A stretch of 64,000 nucleotides of DNA from Paraburkholderia sp. NMBU_R16 (GTDB lineage: Bacteria > Pseudomonadota > Gammaproteobacteria > Burkholderiales > Burkholderiaceae), in assembly GCF_013282575.1 (NCBI RefSeq), contig NZ_JAAAYE010000027.1, forward strand, positions 23,358 through 87,357. Direction: 5' to 3'. Below, in pieces: positions 9,554 through 18,014 of the stretch. Position 1 is the first letter of the stretch. Each line of letters starts with the position of its first letter. Both the position numbers and the translations under genes were made by a program. The notes beneath the pieces are model-generated. The model had not been told where the DNA came from and searched no databases. It was given only the letters and a program-made list of their open reading frames with translations.

Positions 9554-9940
9554 ATCGGGTCTCGTAGCGGAATAAATGTGCCTGCTCGCCCTATTGCGTC
9601 TCGACGAAACCAAGTTTGCCTGAAAATGGAATCGTCCTGCAGGTCCAATTGTGTACGTTTTTACCAGGCCAGACCCACGGCGAACGTGTTGCTAGACAGG
9701 GAGGCATCGTTGTCCAACCACGTAAGCGGCACAGCAGGCTACGCCGAGAATGCGCAAGGTCTCATCGAGCAATGGCGGACGTTACATCAGCATCGGGCGC
9801 CCGGGCCCTGGCACGCTCCCTGCTGAACTCATCCAATGGGTGCACCCCCCTGCGCTCCCGGCGACGACTGCGCAATTGCGTGTTCGTTTCTTCGAGCCTT
9901 CGCCGTGCTCCGTCCACGGTCCTATGGAGCAATGCGCGCC
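9554..9940. other. Intergenic region upstream of zwf
   Basis: This 387-nt stretch separates divergent paiB-like and zwf genes. Several short frames cross it but none has a convincing ribosome site or family match. The one notable element is a sigma54-like -24/-12 box at 9809-9824, annotated separately. Confidence 0.6.
9809..9824 (+). promoter_or_regulatory. Sigma54-like promoter box upstream of zwf
   Basis: TGGCACGCTCCCTGCT has the GG-N10-GC spacing of RpoN promoters and one clear mismatch (CTGC for TTGC) to TGGCACG-N4-TTGC. It lies about 117 nt before the zwf ATG. It shares most of its bases and its downstream flank with the box in front of csbD at 55629. A chance match in GC-rich DNA is possible. 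Confidence 0.35.
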
Positions 9941-11497
9941 ATGCCAACCGATTCGAATTCCGTCAGCTCCGGTCATTCGGGGCGCGAAGCACGCGCGCAG
10001 GGCGCTCTCCCGACTCAGGCGGCCAAGCGGCCAGCGCCCCCTTGCACAATCGTGATCTTCGGTGCGGGCGGCGACCTGACCCGGCGCCTACTGATACCGG
10101 CTTTGTACCATCTTGCGCATGAAGCGTTGCTCGACGACAGTCTTCGGATCATCGGCGTCAGTCATGGCGAGCGCGAAACAGCAACCTGGCGAGACGAGTT
10201 ATTCGAGTCGCTGCAGCAATCGGTTGCGGACAAGTCCAGCGAGGCGCATACGGACAAGCTGGATCGCAAGCCATGGGACTGGCTCGCCCAACGCTTGCAA
10301 TACCAAGCGGGCGAATTCGAAGACGATGCCACCTATGCGCAACTCAAACAACAAATCGATGAGGACCAGCACGGCAATGTGATTTTCTATCTCGCCGTTG
10401 GTGCGCAGTTCTTCAAGCCCATCGTCGAGCGACTCGGCAAGGCAGGCTTGTTGGAGCAGAACGGAGGCTTTCGCCGTCTGATCGTCGAAAAGCCGTTCGG
10501 CAGCGATCTCGCATCGGCGCGCGAATTGAACGCTCACATCCTGCGGTTCGCACGGGAATCGCAAGTGTACCGAATCGATCATTTTCTCGGCAAGGATACC
10601 GTGCAGAGCATCCTCGCCGTTCGGTTCGCGAACGCGATGTTCGAGCCGATCTGGCGGCGCGAATACATCGATAGCGTGCAGATCACAGCGGCCGAAACGC
10701 TCGGTGTTGAAGGGCGCGGACAATTTTACGAACGCACCGGCGCGCTGCGCGACATGGTGCCGAATCACCTGTTCCAATTGCTCGCCGTAGTCGCATTGGA
10801 AGCACCCAATTCGTTCGATGCGGAAGCGGTACGCGGCAAGAAAGTCGAATTGTTCGAGGCGATCGAGCCGCTCATGCCCGACGATGTCGTGCTCGGTCAA
10901 TACGAAGCGGGACCGGCTGGAACAGCGTACCGCGACGAGCCGAACGTGGCGCCCGACAGCGCAACGGAAACCTACGTTGCGGCTCGCCTGCGGATCGACA
11001 ACTGGCGCTGGGCCGGCGTACCGTTTTACTTACGCACCGGAAAGCGGCTCGCCACTCGCCGCACCGAAATCGCCGTGCAGTTGAAGCGCGTCCCATTCCT
11101 GCTGTTTCGCGATACACCGGTGGAAGCACTCACGCCCAACGTGCTGACGCTACGCATCGACCCCTCGCACGGAACGAGCTTCGATTTCAACGTCAAGGTG
11201 CCGGGACCGACGATGCTCATTGGCGCAGCCCGCTCGTCGTTCGACTATGGCGATTTTTTCCCGCAGCGCCCGAACGTCGGGTATGAAACGTTGCTCTATG
11301 ACTGCATGCTCGGCGACGCGACGCTCTTCCAGCGTGCGGATAGCATCGAGGCGAGTTGGGCCGCCGTCGATCGCATACTCCATCCGCAGCGCGGTACGGT
11401 ACCCGTGCACGGCTACGCCGCCGGCAGCGCCGGTCCTGCCGAAGCCGACGCACTCCTTGCCCGCGACGGCCGCGCGTGGCGGCCCCTAGACGAATAA
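9941..11497 (+). CDS. zwf: Glucose-6-phosphate 1-dehydrogenase
   Basis: The enzyme oxidises glucose-6-phosphate to 6-phosphogluconolactone with NADP (or NAD), feeding the Entner-Doudoroff and pentose-phosphate routes. From the ATG at 9941 it has 518 residues. After about 35 variable N-terminal residues come the nucleotide-binding GAGGDLTRR (41-49), the active-site motif RIDHFLGKD (about 210-218) and the family C-terminal domain through PKR-type sugar contacts (RTGKRL). A GGAG lies 11 nt before this ATG. A start three codons upstream is also possible, while the longer frame from 9836 has no family similarity. It stands alone, without pgl or edd beside it. Confidence 0.95.
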   Translation: MPTDSNSVSSGHSGREARAQGALPTQAAKRPAPPCTIVIFGAGGDLTRRLLIPALYHLAHEALLDDSLRIIGVSHGERETATWRDELFESLQQSVADKSSEAHTDKLDRKPWDWLAQRLQYQAGEFEDDATYAQLKQQIDEDQHGNVIFYLAVGAQFFKPIVERLGKAGLLEQNGGFRRLIVEKPFGSDLASARELNAHILRFARESQVYRIDHFLGKDTVQSILAVRFANAMFEPIWRREYIDSVQITAAETLGVEGRGQFYERTGALRDMVPNHLFQLLAVVALEAPNSFDAEAVRGKKVELFEAIEPLMPDDVVLGQYEAGPAGTAYRDEPNVAPDSATETYVAARLRIDNWRWAGVPFYLRTGKRLATRRTEIAVQLKRVPFLLFRDTPVEALTPNVLTLRIDPSHGTSFDFNVKVPGPTMLIGAARSSFDYGDFFPQRPNVGYETLLYDCMLGDATLFQRADSIEASWAAVDRILHPQRGTVPVHGYAAGSAGPAEADALLARDGRAWRPLDE

Positions 11498-11551
11498 TAT
11501 TGCGCGGTGCATCCGGAATAAATCGACGTAATAATCCGTTGTTCCCGGAGC

Positions 11552-11580
11552 ACCCGGCTGCCCATTGCGGGCAGCCGGGT
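11552..11580 (+). terminator. Strong stem-loop after zwf
   Basis: Perfect 12-bp arms ACCCGGCTGCCC and GGGCAGCCGGGT enclose a 5-nt loop. No T-tract follows, so it may be a Rho-type or mRNA-stabilising hairpin rather than a classical intrinsic terminator. It ends 28 nt before the next ATG. Confidence 0.5.
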
Positions 11581-11608
11581 CGCGCTCACTCGAGAGACGG
11601 AGGCGTGG

Positions 11609-12169
11609 ATGAAAGGTAACGTTAAGGCGATCCGGCAAATGCTCGCAGCCGGTTTTTGCATGCTGATGTTGCACGGTGTCACGACCTATGCTGCCGAGGC
11701 GTTCCAGTTGACCTCGCCCGGCGTGCCCGACGGCGGCACCCTTGCCTCGATTCACGCGGGAAGCCAAAACGATTGCGGTGGCCGCAACGTGACGCCGGCA
11801 TTGCAATGGCGCAATGCGCCCACCGGTACGCGCAGCTTCGCAATCACGATTTTCGATCCGGACGGGGCAAAGGGCCTCGGCGTCGTGCACTGGGTGATGT
11901 ATGGCATTCCCGCTTCGACGACATCGCTCGCAGCGGGCGGCGAACCGCCGACGGGCGCGCTCATGGGACTGAACGTCAGCGGGCAGGCAGCTTATCGCGG
12001 GCCATGCCCGCCCGCCGGGGAAATTCCACATCACTATGTCGTGCAAATCTATGCCCTGGACCTCGCACCCGATTCCTTGCCGGCTGGACTGACACGCGAT
12101 GCGTTGCATGCGGCGATCAAGAATCATGTACTCGCGAATACGAGCGTTGTGATGCGTTTCGGGCGCTAG
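11609..12169 (+). CDS. YbhB/YbcL family Raf-kinase-inhibitor-like protein, periplasmic
   Basis: The 186-residue product starts with a Sec signal peptide (hydrophobic stretch about 9-24, cleavage near YAAEA). The mature part is a phosphatidylethanolamine-binding-protein fold. Family marks are NVTPALQW, FDPD, HWVMYGIPA and YRGPCPP, which line the anion-binding pocket. E. coli YbhB/YbcL relatives bind small anionic ligands and their physiological role is unsettled. An AGAGACGGAGG ribosome site precedes the ATG. A strong hairpin separates it from zwf, so it is probably transcribed separately. Confidence 0.88.
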   Translation: MKGNVKAIRQMLAAGFCMLMLHGVTTYAAEAFQLTSPGVPDGGTLASIHAGSQNDCGGRNVTPALQWRNAPTGTRSFAITIFDPDGAKGLGVVHWVMYGIPASTTSLAAGGEPPTGALMGLNVSGQAAYRGPCPPAGEIPHHYVVQIYALDLAPDSLPAGLTRDALHAAIKNHVLANTSVVMRFGR

Positions 12170-12213
12170 AGCGATCGTTTTATCGGGCTTATGTGCAGAC
12201 ACCGCCCGGGCAC

Positions 12214-12228
12214 TATTGCAATTCGCAA
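12214..12228. promoter_or_regulatory. Candidate LysR operator before the catabolic operon
   Basis: ATTGCAATTCGCAAT is an interrupted palindrome (ATTGC / GCAAT, 5-nt centre) fitting the T-N11-A LysR box. It lies 76-90 nt before the first ATG of the operon. The same half-sites occur, wider apart, in front of the LysR gene at the operon's end. Confidence 0.4.
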
Positions 12229-12303
12229 TGTGGCTATTAAAGCCATTGCATTGCCGGCATGAATGCATCGCCGTATCTTCGTCTCCCTATCAAGGAGACG
12301 CCA

Positions 12304-13254
12304 ATGAAAATCGCTTTTCTGGGAGCCGGTGCGCTCGGTTGTACCGTCGGCGCCGCGCTCACTGAGGGAGGCCATGAGACTTGGCTGGTCGACCGTTTTG
12401 CGGCACACGTCGAAGCCATGGTTCGCGACGGCCTGCAAGTCGACGACGAGGCCGGAACGCGCCGGGTGAAGGTTCGCGCGACGATGAATCCATCCGAAGT
12501 CGGCCCGGTCGACCTCGTCATCGTGTTGGTCAAGTCCTTCCACACCGATTCGGCGATGCGCGGCGCGCTCGGCCTCGTGGGCCCCGATACGGTCGTCTTG
12601 TCTCTGCAAAACGGGCTCGGTCACGAAGACGTGCTCAGCGAGATCGTCGGTCGCGAGCGGGTGCTCGCCGGCAAGACTTATGTCGGTGGCGTGCTGCGCG
12701 CGCCCGGCCATATCCAGTCAGGCGTCACCGGAAAGCTTACGATCATCGGGGAACTCGACCGCCGAATTTCGGGCCGCGCGTGGGCCATTTCGGAGGCGCT
12801 CAATAGCGCCGGTCTGACGACAACGGTCAGCAACAATATCCTCGGCACGATGTGGGACAAGTTGCTGATCAACGTCGCCACGGGCGCCCTCACAGGCATC
12901 ACGCGCCTGACTTACGGGCAACTCTACGACGAGCCGGTCCTCAAAGCGACATCGCTCGCCGCAATCGACGAAGCGATCGCCGTCGCAAAAGCGGCGGGCA
13001 TCGAGCTCTCGATCGAGCATGCGGAAGACGCCTGGAACATGGCCGCCGAAGGACTTCCGTCGGCATTCAAGACTTCGATGTTGCAAAGCCTCGAGAAGTC
13101 GTCCGTCACCGAGATCGACTTCATCAACGGCGCGGTCGTGCGATGGGGCGCGCGTCTGGGCGTGCCGACGCCGGTGAACTCGACGCTCGTCGCCTGCATC
13201 AAGGGCATCGAACGCGCGATGACGGAGCGCCAGACAGAAGGAGCCGCACTATGA
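12304..13254 (+). CDS. 2-dehydropantoate 2-reductase family (PanE/ApbA-like) oxidoreductase
   Basis: The ATG at 12304 follows AAGGAG and gives 316 residues starting MKIAFLGAGALG, the NADP-binding loop GAGALG at 7-12. The C-terminal domain holds WDKLLINVATGALT, matching the Lys and Asn that act in ketopantoate reduction. The length is typical. It is the first gene of a five-gene overlapping operon containing MaoC and CoA-transferase genes. It may therefore reduce a branched 2-oxo acid in a catabolic route rather than make pantoate, which is inference from context. Its stop overlaps the next start (ATGA). Confidence 0.88.
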   Translation: MKIAFLGAGALGCTVGAALTEGGHETWLVDRFAAHVEAMVRDGLQVDDEAGTRRVKVRATMNPSEVGPVDLVIVLVKSFHTDSAMRGALGLVGPDTVVLSLQNGLGHEDVLSEIVGRERVLAGKTYVGGVLRAPGHIQSGVTGKLTIIGELDRRISGRAWAISEALNSAGLTTTVSNNILGTMWDKLLINVATGALTGITRLTYGQLYDEPVLKATSLAAIDEAIAVAKAAGIELSIEHAEDAWNMAAEGLPSAFKTSMLQSLEKSSVTEIDFINGAVVRWGARLGVPTPVNSTLVACIKGIERAMTERQTEGAAL

Positions 13255-13649
13255 GCGCGCCGAAAGCATATCTGGAGCACGTCGCCATCTGGGTGAAGGA
13301 CATCCACTGGCATATTCGTTTCTTCGAGGAAGTGTTCGGCATGACCATGCGAGAAGTGGACGGCACGCGCGAAGAGCCGCGTCAGTACTGGACGCTAGGT
13401 GGTCTGCAGTTCATCGACGCGCCGCACCACGAAGGACGCGAGAGCCGGCTCGCGCATCTCGGCGTGATGTGCGAGGACCTCGAGGCCGCGCTTGCGGCCG
13501 CGCAGAACTTCGGCGTCACCGAGATGCCGCAGGGACGCAACTGGCTGCGTCTGCCCGATGGACTTGCCGTCGAACTCATTCAGGCCAGACCCGCCACATG
13601 CGTCGCGCAGGCGCTGGCGATCGATCCACGCGCGGAGCCGCAAGCATGA
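13251..13649 (+). CDS. VOC (glyoxalase/bleomycin-resistance fold) family protein
   Basis: This is a 132-residue single-module VOC protein: LEHVAIWVKDIHWHIRFFEEVFG at the N-terminus (split over the first beta-alpha-beta unit) and LPDGLAVELIQ near residue 105. The His of LEHVAIWV and the Glu of VELIQ are at the usual metal-ligand places. The start overlaps the preceding stop by 4 nt and its own stop overlaps the following start by 4 nt (ATGA). Such proteins act as isomerases, epimerases, lyases or dioxygenases. In a CoA-pathway operon an epimerase or isomerase role is plausible but unproven. Confidence 0.85.
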   Translation: MSAPKAYLEHVAIWVKDIHWHIRFFEEVFGMTMREVDGTREEPRQYWTLGGLQFIDAPHHEGRESRLAHLGVMCEDLEAALAAAQNFGVTEMPQGRNWLRLPDGLAVELIQARPATCVAQALAIDPRAEPQA

Positions 13650-14107
13650 CTGCTATCAGCGATAAGTATTGGGATGACGCGCAGGTAGGCGATGAGTGCG
13701 TGAGCCCGTCCTACACCGTCACGAAAGAACGCATCCTCGCTTACGCCGATCTCACGGGCGACCACACTCCGGTGCACGTCGACGAAAAATACGCCAACGC
13801 GAGCCACTTCGGTTCGATCGTCGCACACGGTCTATTCGGATTGTCCATTGCCGATGGCCTGAAGACCCAAAGCGACTATCGCTTCCTGCCCGGCATGTCG
13901 CTCGGCTGGACGTGGGACTTTCTGCTGCCGATCAAGGTCAACGACGTGCTGCATGTGAAGTTCCGTGTCGGCTCGATGCGTGCGAGCAAGAGCCGTCCCG
14001 GCTGGGGCATCGTCGTTCTGCCGTCCGAGCTGATCAACCAGAACGGCGACGTCGTCCAACACGGCGAGCATCGTCTGATGATTCCGCGCCGTCCAGGAGC
14101 GAACTGA
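13646..14107 (+). CDS. MaoC-family hot-dog dehydratase/hydratase
   Basis: This 153-residue single hot-dog-domain protein carries YADLTGDHTPVHVDEKYA (about residues 30-47), the MaoC/enoyl-CoA hydratase 2 signature with the catalytic Asp and His retained. The usual Asn of GDxNPxH is Thr here. It is likely to hydrate or dehydrate an acyl-CoA made by the CoA-transferase that follows. It overlaps its upstream neighbour by ATGA and its downstream neighbour by TGATG, so the operon is translationally coupled. The substrate is not identifiable. Confidence 0.88.
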   Translation: MTAISDKYWDDAQVGDECVSPSYTVTKERILAYADLTGDHTPVHVDEKYANASHFGSIVAHGLFGLSIADGLKTQSDYRFLPGMSLGWTWDFLLPIKVNDVLHVKFRVGSMRASKSRPGWGIVVLPSELINQNGDVVQHGEHRLMIPRRPGAN

Positions 14108-15326
14108 TGCAACCCCGTCCCCTCGAAGGTATTCGCGTCGTCGATTACAGCCACTTTCTCGCAGGTCCCTATGTCGGTCGATGCCTCGCGGCACTCGGTG
14201 CGGAAGTCATCAAGGTCGAGCGTCCCGGCAGCGGCGATGCCGGACGTCAGCACGCCACGGTCCTCGACGACCAGCAAAGCGCATACTTCCTGCAGCTCAA
14301 CATGGGCAAGCGCGGCGTGAGCGTCGACATGAAGGATCCGCGCGGCAAGGCGTTCATGCAGCGCCTCTGTGATTCGGCTGACGTGTTCATCGAAAACTAT
14401 CGGCCGGGCGCGCTGGACAAGCTGGGCCTCGGCTACGCCGCGTTGTCGAAGCGCAACCCAGGCCTCGTCTATTGCTCGATTTCGGCATATGGACACACTG
14501 GACCCGACGCGCACCGCGCGGGTTTCGGTCTCATCGCAGAGGCCAAGAGCGGCATCATGCAGATGATCGGTAATCCTGGCGAGCCGCCGCCGCTCATGCG
14601 TATCTCGCTTGGCGATATGTACACGGGCATCCACGCGGTTGCCGCCATCAACGCCGCGTTGATCGGTCGCATGAAAAGCGGGCGGGGTCAGCATATCGAC
14701 ATGGCGCTCTACGACACACTGGTATCGATGCACGAATATGCGTGCAGTGCTACACCGTGCAAGGCGTGGTTCCCGAGCAAACGGGTCACGACATGCCGAC
14801 ATCGACTTTGTACGGCGTGTTCCGCGCGGCCGATGGCGATCTCGTCATCGCGGCGCAAGTCGACGAGTCGTGGAAGCGGTTCGGCACGCTCGTCGAGGCG
14901 CACGGCGGTCCTGCTGGGTTCGGCACCGATGCGCGATTCCACAGCCTCAACGGGCGCAACGCGAATCGCGAGGCCATCCTTGCGGTCGTGAAACCATGGG
15001 TGGCTGCACGACCGGTCGCGGAGGTGCTGGCCTTGCTCGATAGTGCCGATGTCCCTTGCGCCAAGGTTCAGCGCATCGATGAGGTCGTGGCCGATCCGCA
15101 GATCGTTGCGCGCGGCATGCTGATCGAGCAGGAGCATCCGCGCTTTGGAAAACTGCGCCTGCCGAATCTGCCGTTTCGATTTTCCGACTGCGATACGTCG
15201 ATCCGAACGGTGGGTCCCGACCTGGGGCAGCATAACGCGGAAGTCGCTCGATCGCTCGGCTTCAGCGCGGCCGAGATCGACGCGATGCAGACCGACGGCG
15301 TGCTGTTCTCGAAAAGGAGCGCGTGA
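14107..15326 (+). pseudogene. Class III CoA-transferase (CaiB/BaiF), single-base frameshift
   Basis: The first frame (14107 to about 14742) encodes the N-terminal 212 residues of a CaiB/BaiF formyl-CoA-transferase-like enzyme: GIRVVDYSHFLAGP, IKVERPGSGD, FIENYRPGALDKLG and SLGDMYTG, whose Asp is the expected acyl-carrier. After EYA the frame runs into unrelated sequence. The remaining half continues in the -1 frame (YTVQGVVPEQTGHDMPTSTL...) to 15326. Adding one G between 14742 and 14743 restores EYAVQCYTVQG and a 406-residue protein of normal length. It is either a real recent frameshift or a sequencing/assembly error at GCG(G)TG. Normal stop/start overlaps with both neighbours argue that the gene was functional very recently. 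Confidence 0.87.
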
Positions 15327-16159
15327 TGAGTGATCGATACGCGGTGATCGGAAATCCGATCGGCCACACCAAGTCTCCGCTGATCCACGGCTTCTTTGCG
15401 CGGGAGACTGGCCAACAGATGACGTACGTGGCCATCGAAGGCCCGCTCGAGCCGGCGGACGCCTTCGCCTGCACGGTCCGAAACTTCATCGCCGCGGGCG
15501 GCAAAGGCATGAACATCACGGCGCCATTCAAATTGGAGGCCTTCGCCATCGCCGATGAACGCAGCGAACGCGCATCGCTCGCGCGCGCTGTCAACGCGAT
15601 GAAGTTCGAGAACGGGCGGATCCTCGCCGAAAACTTCGATGGCGTGGGCCTGGTGCGGGACATCGAAGTGAATCTGCATCAGCCGATGGAGGACAAGCGC
15701 GTTCTGATTCTCGGCGCGGGCGGTGCGGTGCGCGGCGCGCTATTGCCGTTCATAGGTGCGCGGCCTGCGGAACTCGTCGTCGCGAACCGGCATGTGGACA
15801 AGGCGAAGGCACTCGTCGAACAGGTTGCTGCCGGCAGTCCGTTGATCGCATGCGGTTATGCCGACCTGCAATCGATGGGTCGGTTCGATCTCGTCGTGAA
15901 CGCGACCTCGGCGAGCTTGACCGGGCAATTGCCGCCGGTTCCGTCGAGCGTCTTCAGTCCAAATGGGACCGCTTATGAGCTTGCCTATGGAAAAGGACTC
16001 ACGCCCTTCCTGCGGCTGGCCCGGAATACGGGCGTGCGGGGCATCGCCGATGGCGTGGGCATGCTGGTCGAGCAGGCCGCCGAGGCGTTTGTGTGGTGGC
16101 GGGGCATTCGTCCGCAGACGCGCGCCATCATCGATCATCTCACCGTTGCGTTCGATTGA
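15326..16159 (+). CDS. Shikimate dehydrogenase family (AroE-like) oxidoreductase
   Basis: The 277-residue product starts MSDRYAVIGNPIGHTKSP at ATG 15326, 6 nt after AAGGAG. A GTG three bases earlier is possible. It has the AroE substrate motif SxS/T region (HTKSPLIH), NITAPFK with the catalytic Lys, the NADP-loop GAGGAVRG and NATSASL. AroE reduces 3-dehydroshikimate, and paralogues act on quinate or other hydroxy acids. Position as last gene of a CoA-transferase/MaoC operon suggests a catabolic paralogue, not the housekeeping enzyme. This is inference. Confidence 0.87.
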   Translation: MSDRYAVIGNPIGHTKSPLIHGFFARETGQQMTYVAIEGPLEPADAFACTVRNFIAAGGKGMNITAPFKLEAFAIADERSERASLARAVNAMKFENGRILAENFDGVGLVRDIEVNLHQPMEDKRVLILGAGGAVRGALLPFIGARPAELVVANRHVDKAKALVEQVAAGSPLIACGYADLQSMGRFDLVVNATSASLTGQLPPVPSSVFSPNGTAYELAYGKGLTPFLRLARNTGVRGIADGVGMLVEQAAEAFVWWRGIRPQTRAIIDHLTVAFD

Positions 16160-16209
16160 ACGTATCGGCTGCGGCCTGATCGTCCAGGAGATGCATTCAT
16201 AGGCACAGC

Positions 16210-16234
16210 GCAATGACTACAATAGGCACATTGC
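16210..16234. promoter_or_regulatory. Candidate LysR operator before lysR gene
   Basis: GCAAT and ATTGC half-sites face each other across 15 nt, 17 nt upstream of the LysR ATG. The same half-sites form the palindrome at 12214-12228. This suggests autoregulation and common control. Confidence 0.3.
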
Positions 16235-16250
16235 CGACGACAATACTGTC

Positions 16251-17156
16251 ATGCTCACGCCCGAACTGCCCGATCTCAAGCTGCTTCAGCTATTCGACTT
16301 GCTGTATGACGTTCGGAGCGTCACGCGGGCGGCGGAGCAGCTCGGACAGAGTCAGCCCACCGTCAGCATCTGGTTGGGGCGTCTACGTGTGCATCTGCAG
16401 GACCCGCTGTTCGTGCGCACGCCTGGCGGCATGACGCCAACGCCTCAAGCAGACGCGCTGATCGGGCCGTGCAGGGAAATTCTCGAATCGCTTCGCCGGT
16501 TCGCGGCATGGGAGATTTCCTTCGACCCGACCACGGCCAAGCGGCGCTTTCGCATCTGCATGACGGACGCCAGCCACATCACGCTTCTGCCCCGGATGCT
16601 GGCTCACGTGCGTGCACAGGCACCGGGTATTCGGCTGGAAGCCGCGAGAATCGACGGAAATACGGAGCGGGCGCTCGAATCCGGCGAGGCTGACCTTGCC
16701 ATCGGACATATCCCATGGCTCGGCGGCGGAATGTATCAGCAACAGCTATACATGCAGGATTGGGTGTGCCTCGCCAATCCGAGCCATCCACGGGTGCACA
16801 CCCGGCTGACTCTGAAGCAATACCGTACCGAGGGACACGTGGTCATCGCCGCCGGCACCGGCGCGCAACTACTGGAACAGGCCCTGTTGCGCGAGAACAT
16901 AGAACGCGATGTCGTGCTTGAACTGCCAGGAATGCTCGGGCTGGGATCGATCATCAAATCGACCGACCTCATCGCAACATTGCCGCGAAACATCGGTGAA
17001 ACGTTGGCGCGGGTGAACGACATTGCGGTCCATTCTTGCCCATTCCCGGTCGAGAAGTTCGCGGTGCGACAGCACTGGCATGCGAAGTACCATCACGAAG
17101 CTGGAAACCGATGGCTTCGCTCCGTCGTGGCCGACCTGTTTTTGAGCAGGAATTAG
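16251..17156 (+). CDS. LysR-family transcriptional regulator (NodD-like)
   Basis: This 301-residue regulator has an N-terminal winged helix (about 10-68; VRSVTRAAEQLGQSQPTVSIWLGRLR) and a substrate-binding domain of NodD/LinR type (RRFRICMTDASHITLLPRML). It follows the five-gene catabolic operon by 91 nt in the same direction and is the likely regulator of that operon. Inverted ATTGC/GCAAT half-sites stand before both. The effector is probably an aromatic or organic-acid intermediate, by family analogy. The ribosome site is weak. Confidence 0.88.
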   Translation: MLTPELPDLKLLQLFDLLYDVRSVTRAAEQLGQSQPTVSIWLGRLRVHLQDPLFVRTPGGMTPTPQADALIGPCREILESLRRFAAWEISFDPTTAKRRFRICMTDASHITLLPRMLAHVRAQAPGIRLEAARIDGNTERALESGEADLAIGHIPWLGGGMYQQQLYMQDWVCLANPSHPRVHTRLTLKQYRTEGHVVIAAGTGAQLLEQALLRENIERDVVLELPGMLGLGSIIKSTDLIATLPRNIGETLARVNDIAVHSCPFPVEKFAVRQHWHAKYHHEAGNRWLRSVVADLFLSRN

Positions 17157-17171
17157 ACCGGAGCGCGTTTT

Positions 17172-17591
17172 TCACCGATGCCCCGCTGCGGGCACGGAAG
17201 CAGCGTTCGAACCGTCAGCGCGAGTCGCGCGCAGCGACTTCAATTGCGTCGTGAGCCACGCCTCGCTCGTCTGTGCCGGCGTATTGCCGCACTGAACCAG
17301 ATATGGCTTTCCGCTAATGCTGCTTTTCGTAGCTGCCAGTTCAATGAACTGTTCTGTGCTGCTCAGCGTAGTGCGCGCTTCCAGGTAGTGCAGCTTGGCG
17401 AGCATATGCGCCTTCGCTTTCTCCCCGGAATACCAACTGCCATTGCGATTGAACTTGCAATCCGATGTCTCGAGGCGTCCCAGCAAGGAAGCAATCTCAG
17501 CCTGCACGATGGGCGAACTCTCGCCGGCTCTCACCGTCATCGCCATGCCGAGAGCCAACACAATCAGCCCAATGCGAATATGCCGCAGCAT
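17172..17591 (-). CDS. DUF5329 family protein, exported
   Basis: From ATG 17591 (AGGAG 8 nt upstream) the gene gives 139 residues with a Sec signal peptide (cleavage near VRAGE). The mature domain matches the DUF5329 pattern: EIASLLGRLETSDCKFNRNGSWYSG, here seen across two blocks, then FIELAATKSSISGKPYLVQCG, with two Cys probably disulfide-bonded in the periplasm. The function is unknown. It lies 38 nt downstream of a small membrane-protein gene in the same direction. Confidence 0.8.
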   Translation of the reverse strand: MLRHIRIGLIVLALGMAMTVRAGESSPIVQAEIASLLGRLETSDCKFNRNGSWYSGEKAKAHMLAKLHYLEARTTLSSTEQFIELAATKSSISGKPYLVQCGNTPAQTSEAWLTTQLKSLRATRADGSNAASVPAAGHR

Positions 17592-17629
17592 CACTCGCGC
17601 TCCTCGAAATCGGCTGACGATCGCGGACG

Positions 17630-17800
17630 CTACGATCGATCGCGGTTACGTGTACGAGTCGCCGCCGTAATGACACCGACACCCAGCATGATCACCGCGA
17701 CGATGATGACCGTGTGCTGCGACACGTGCATCGTGATCAGCGCCCACGAAACGCCGCCGATCAAGATCAGCCATCCGACCAGGTATATGAGCAGGGTCAT
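17630..17800 (-). CDS. Small two-helix membrane protein, unknown
   Basis: The 56-residue product starts MTLLIYLVGWLIL at ATG 17800, with GAGG 9 nt upstream. It shows two hydrophobic stretches (about 2-22 and 28-46) and a basic C-terminus RTRNRDRS, which should face the cytoplasm. No family is recognised. It precedes the DUF5329 gene by 38 nt and is probably co-transcribed. A longer start at 17860 adds polar residues without a ribosome site. Confidence 0.6.
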   Translation of the reverse strand: MTLLIYLVGWLILIGGVSWALITMHVSQHTVIIVAVIMLGVGVITAATRTRNRDRS

Positions 17801-18014
17801 CGAGTTCGGCCTCTTTCTTTGCGATGCCCAAAGTTTAACGGATCGCACAGCGATGACCACGTCGATGAAACGATTGAAACCTTCGAGCGCAGCCCGTTAC
17901 TGCCGGTTACACAAGCGACAGCCCGGTATCACCCGGCCTCTCCGCAATAAGTACCATGTAAGCAGGTGAACTACCGCCTGCGAGCCGACTGGCTGCAGGC
18001 GAAGCGAAAGGAAA

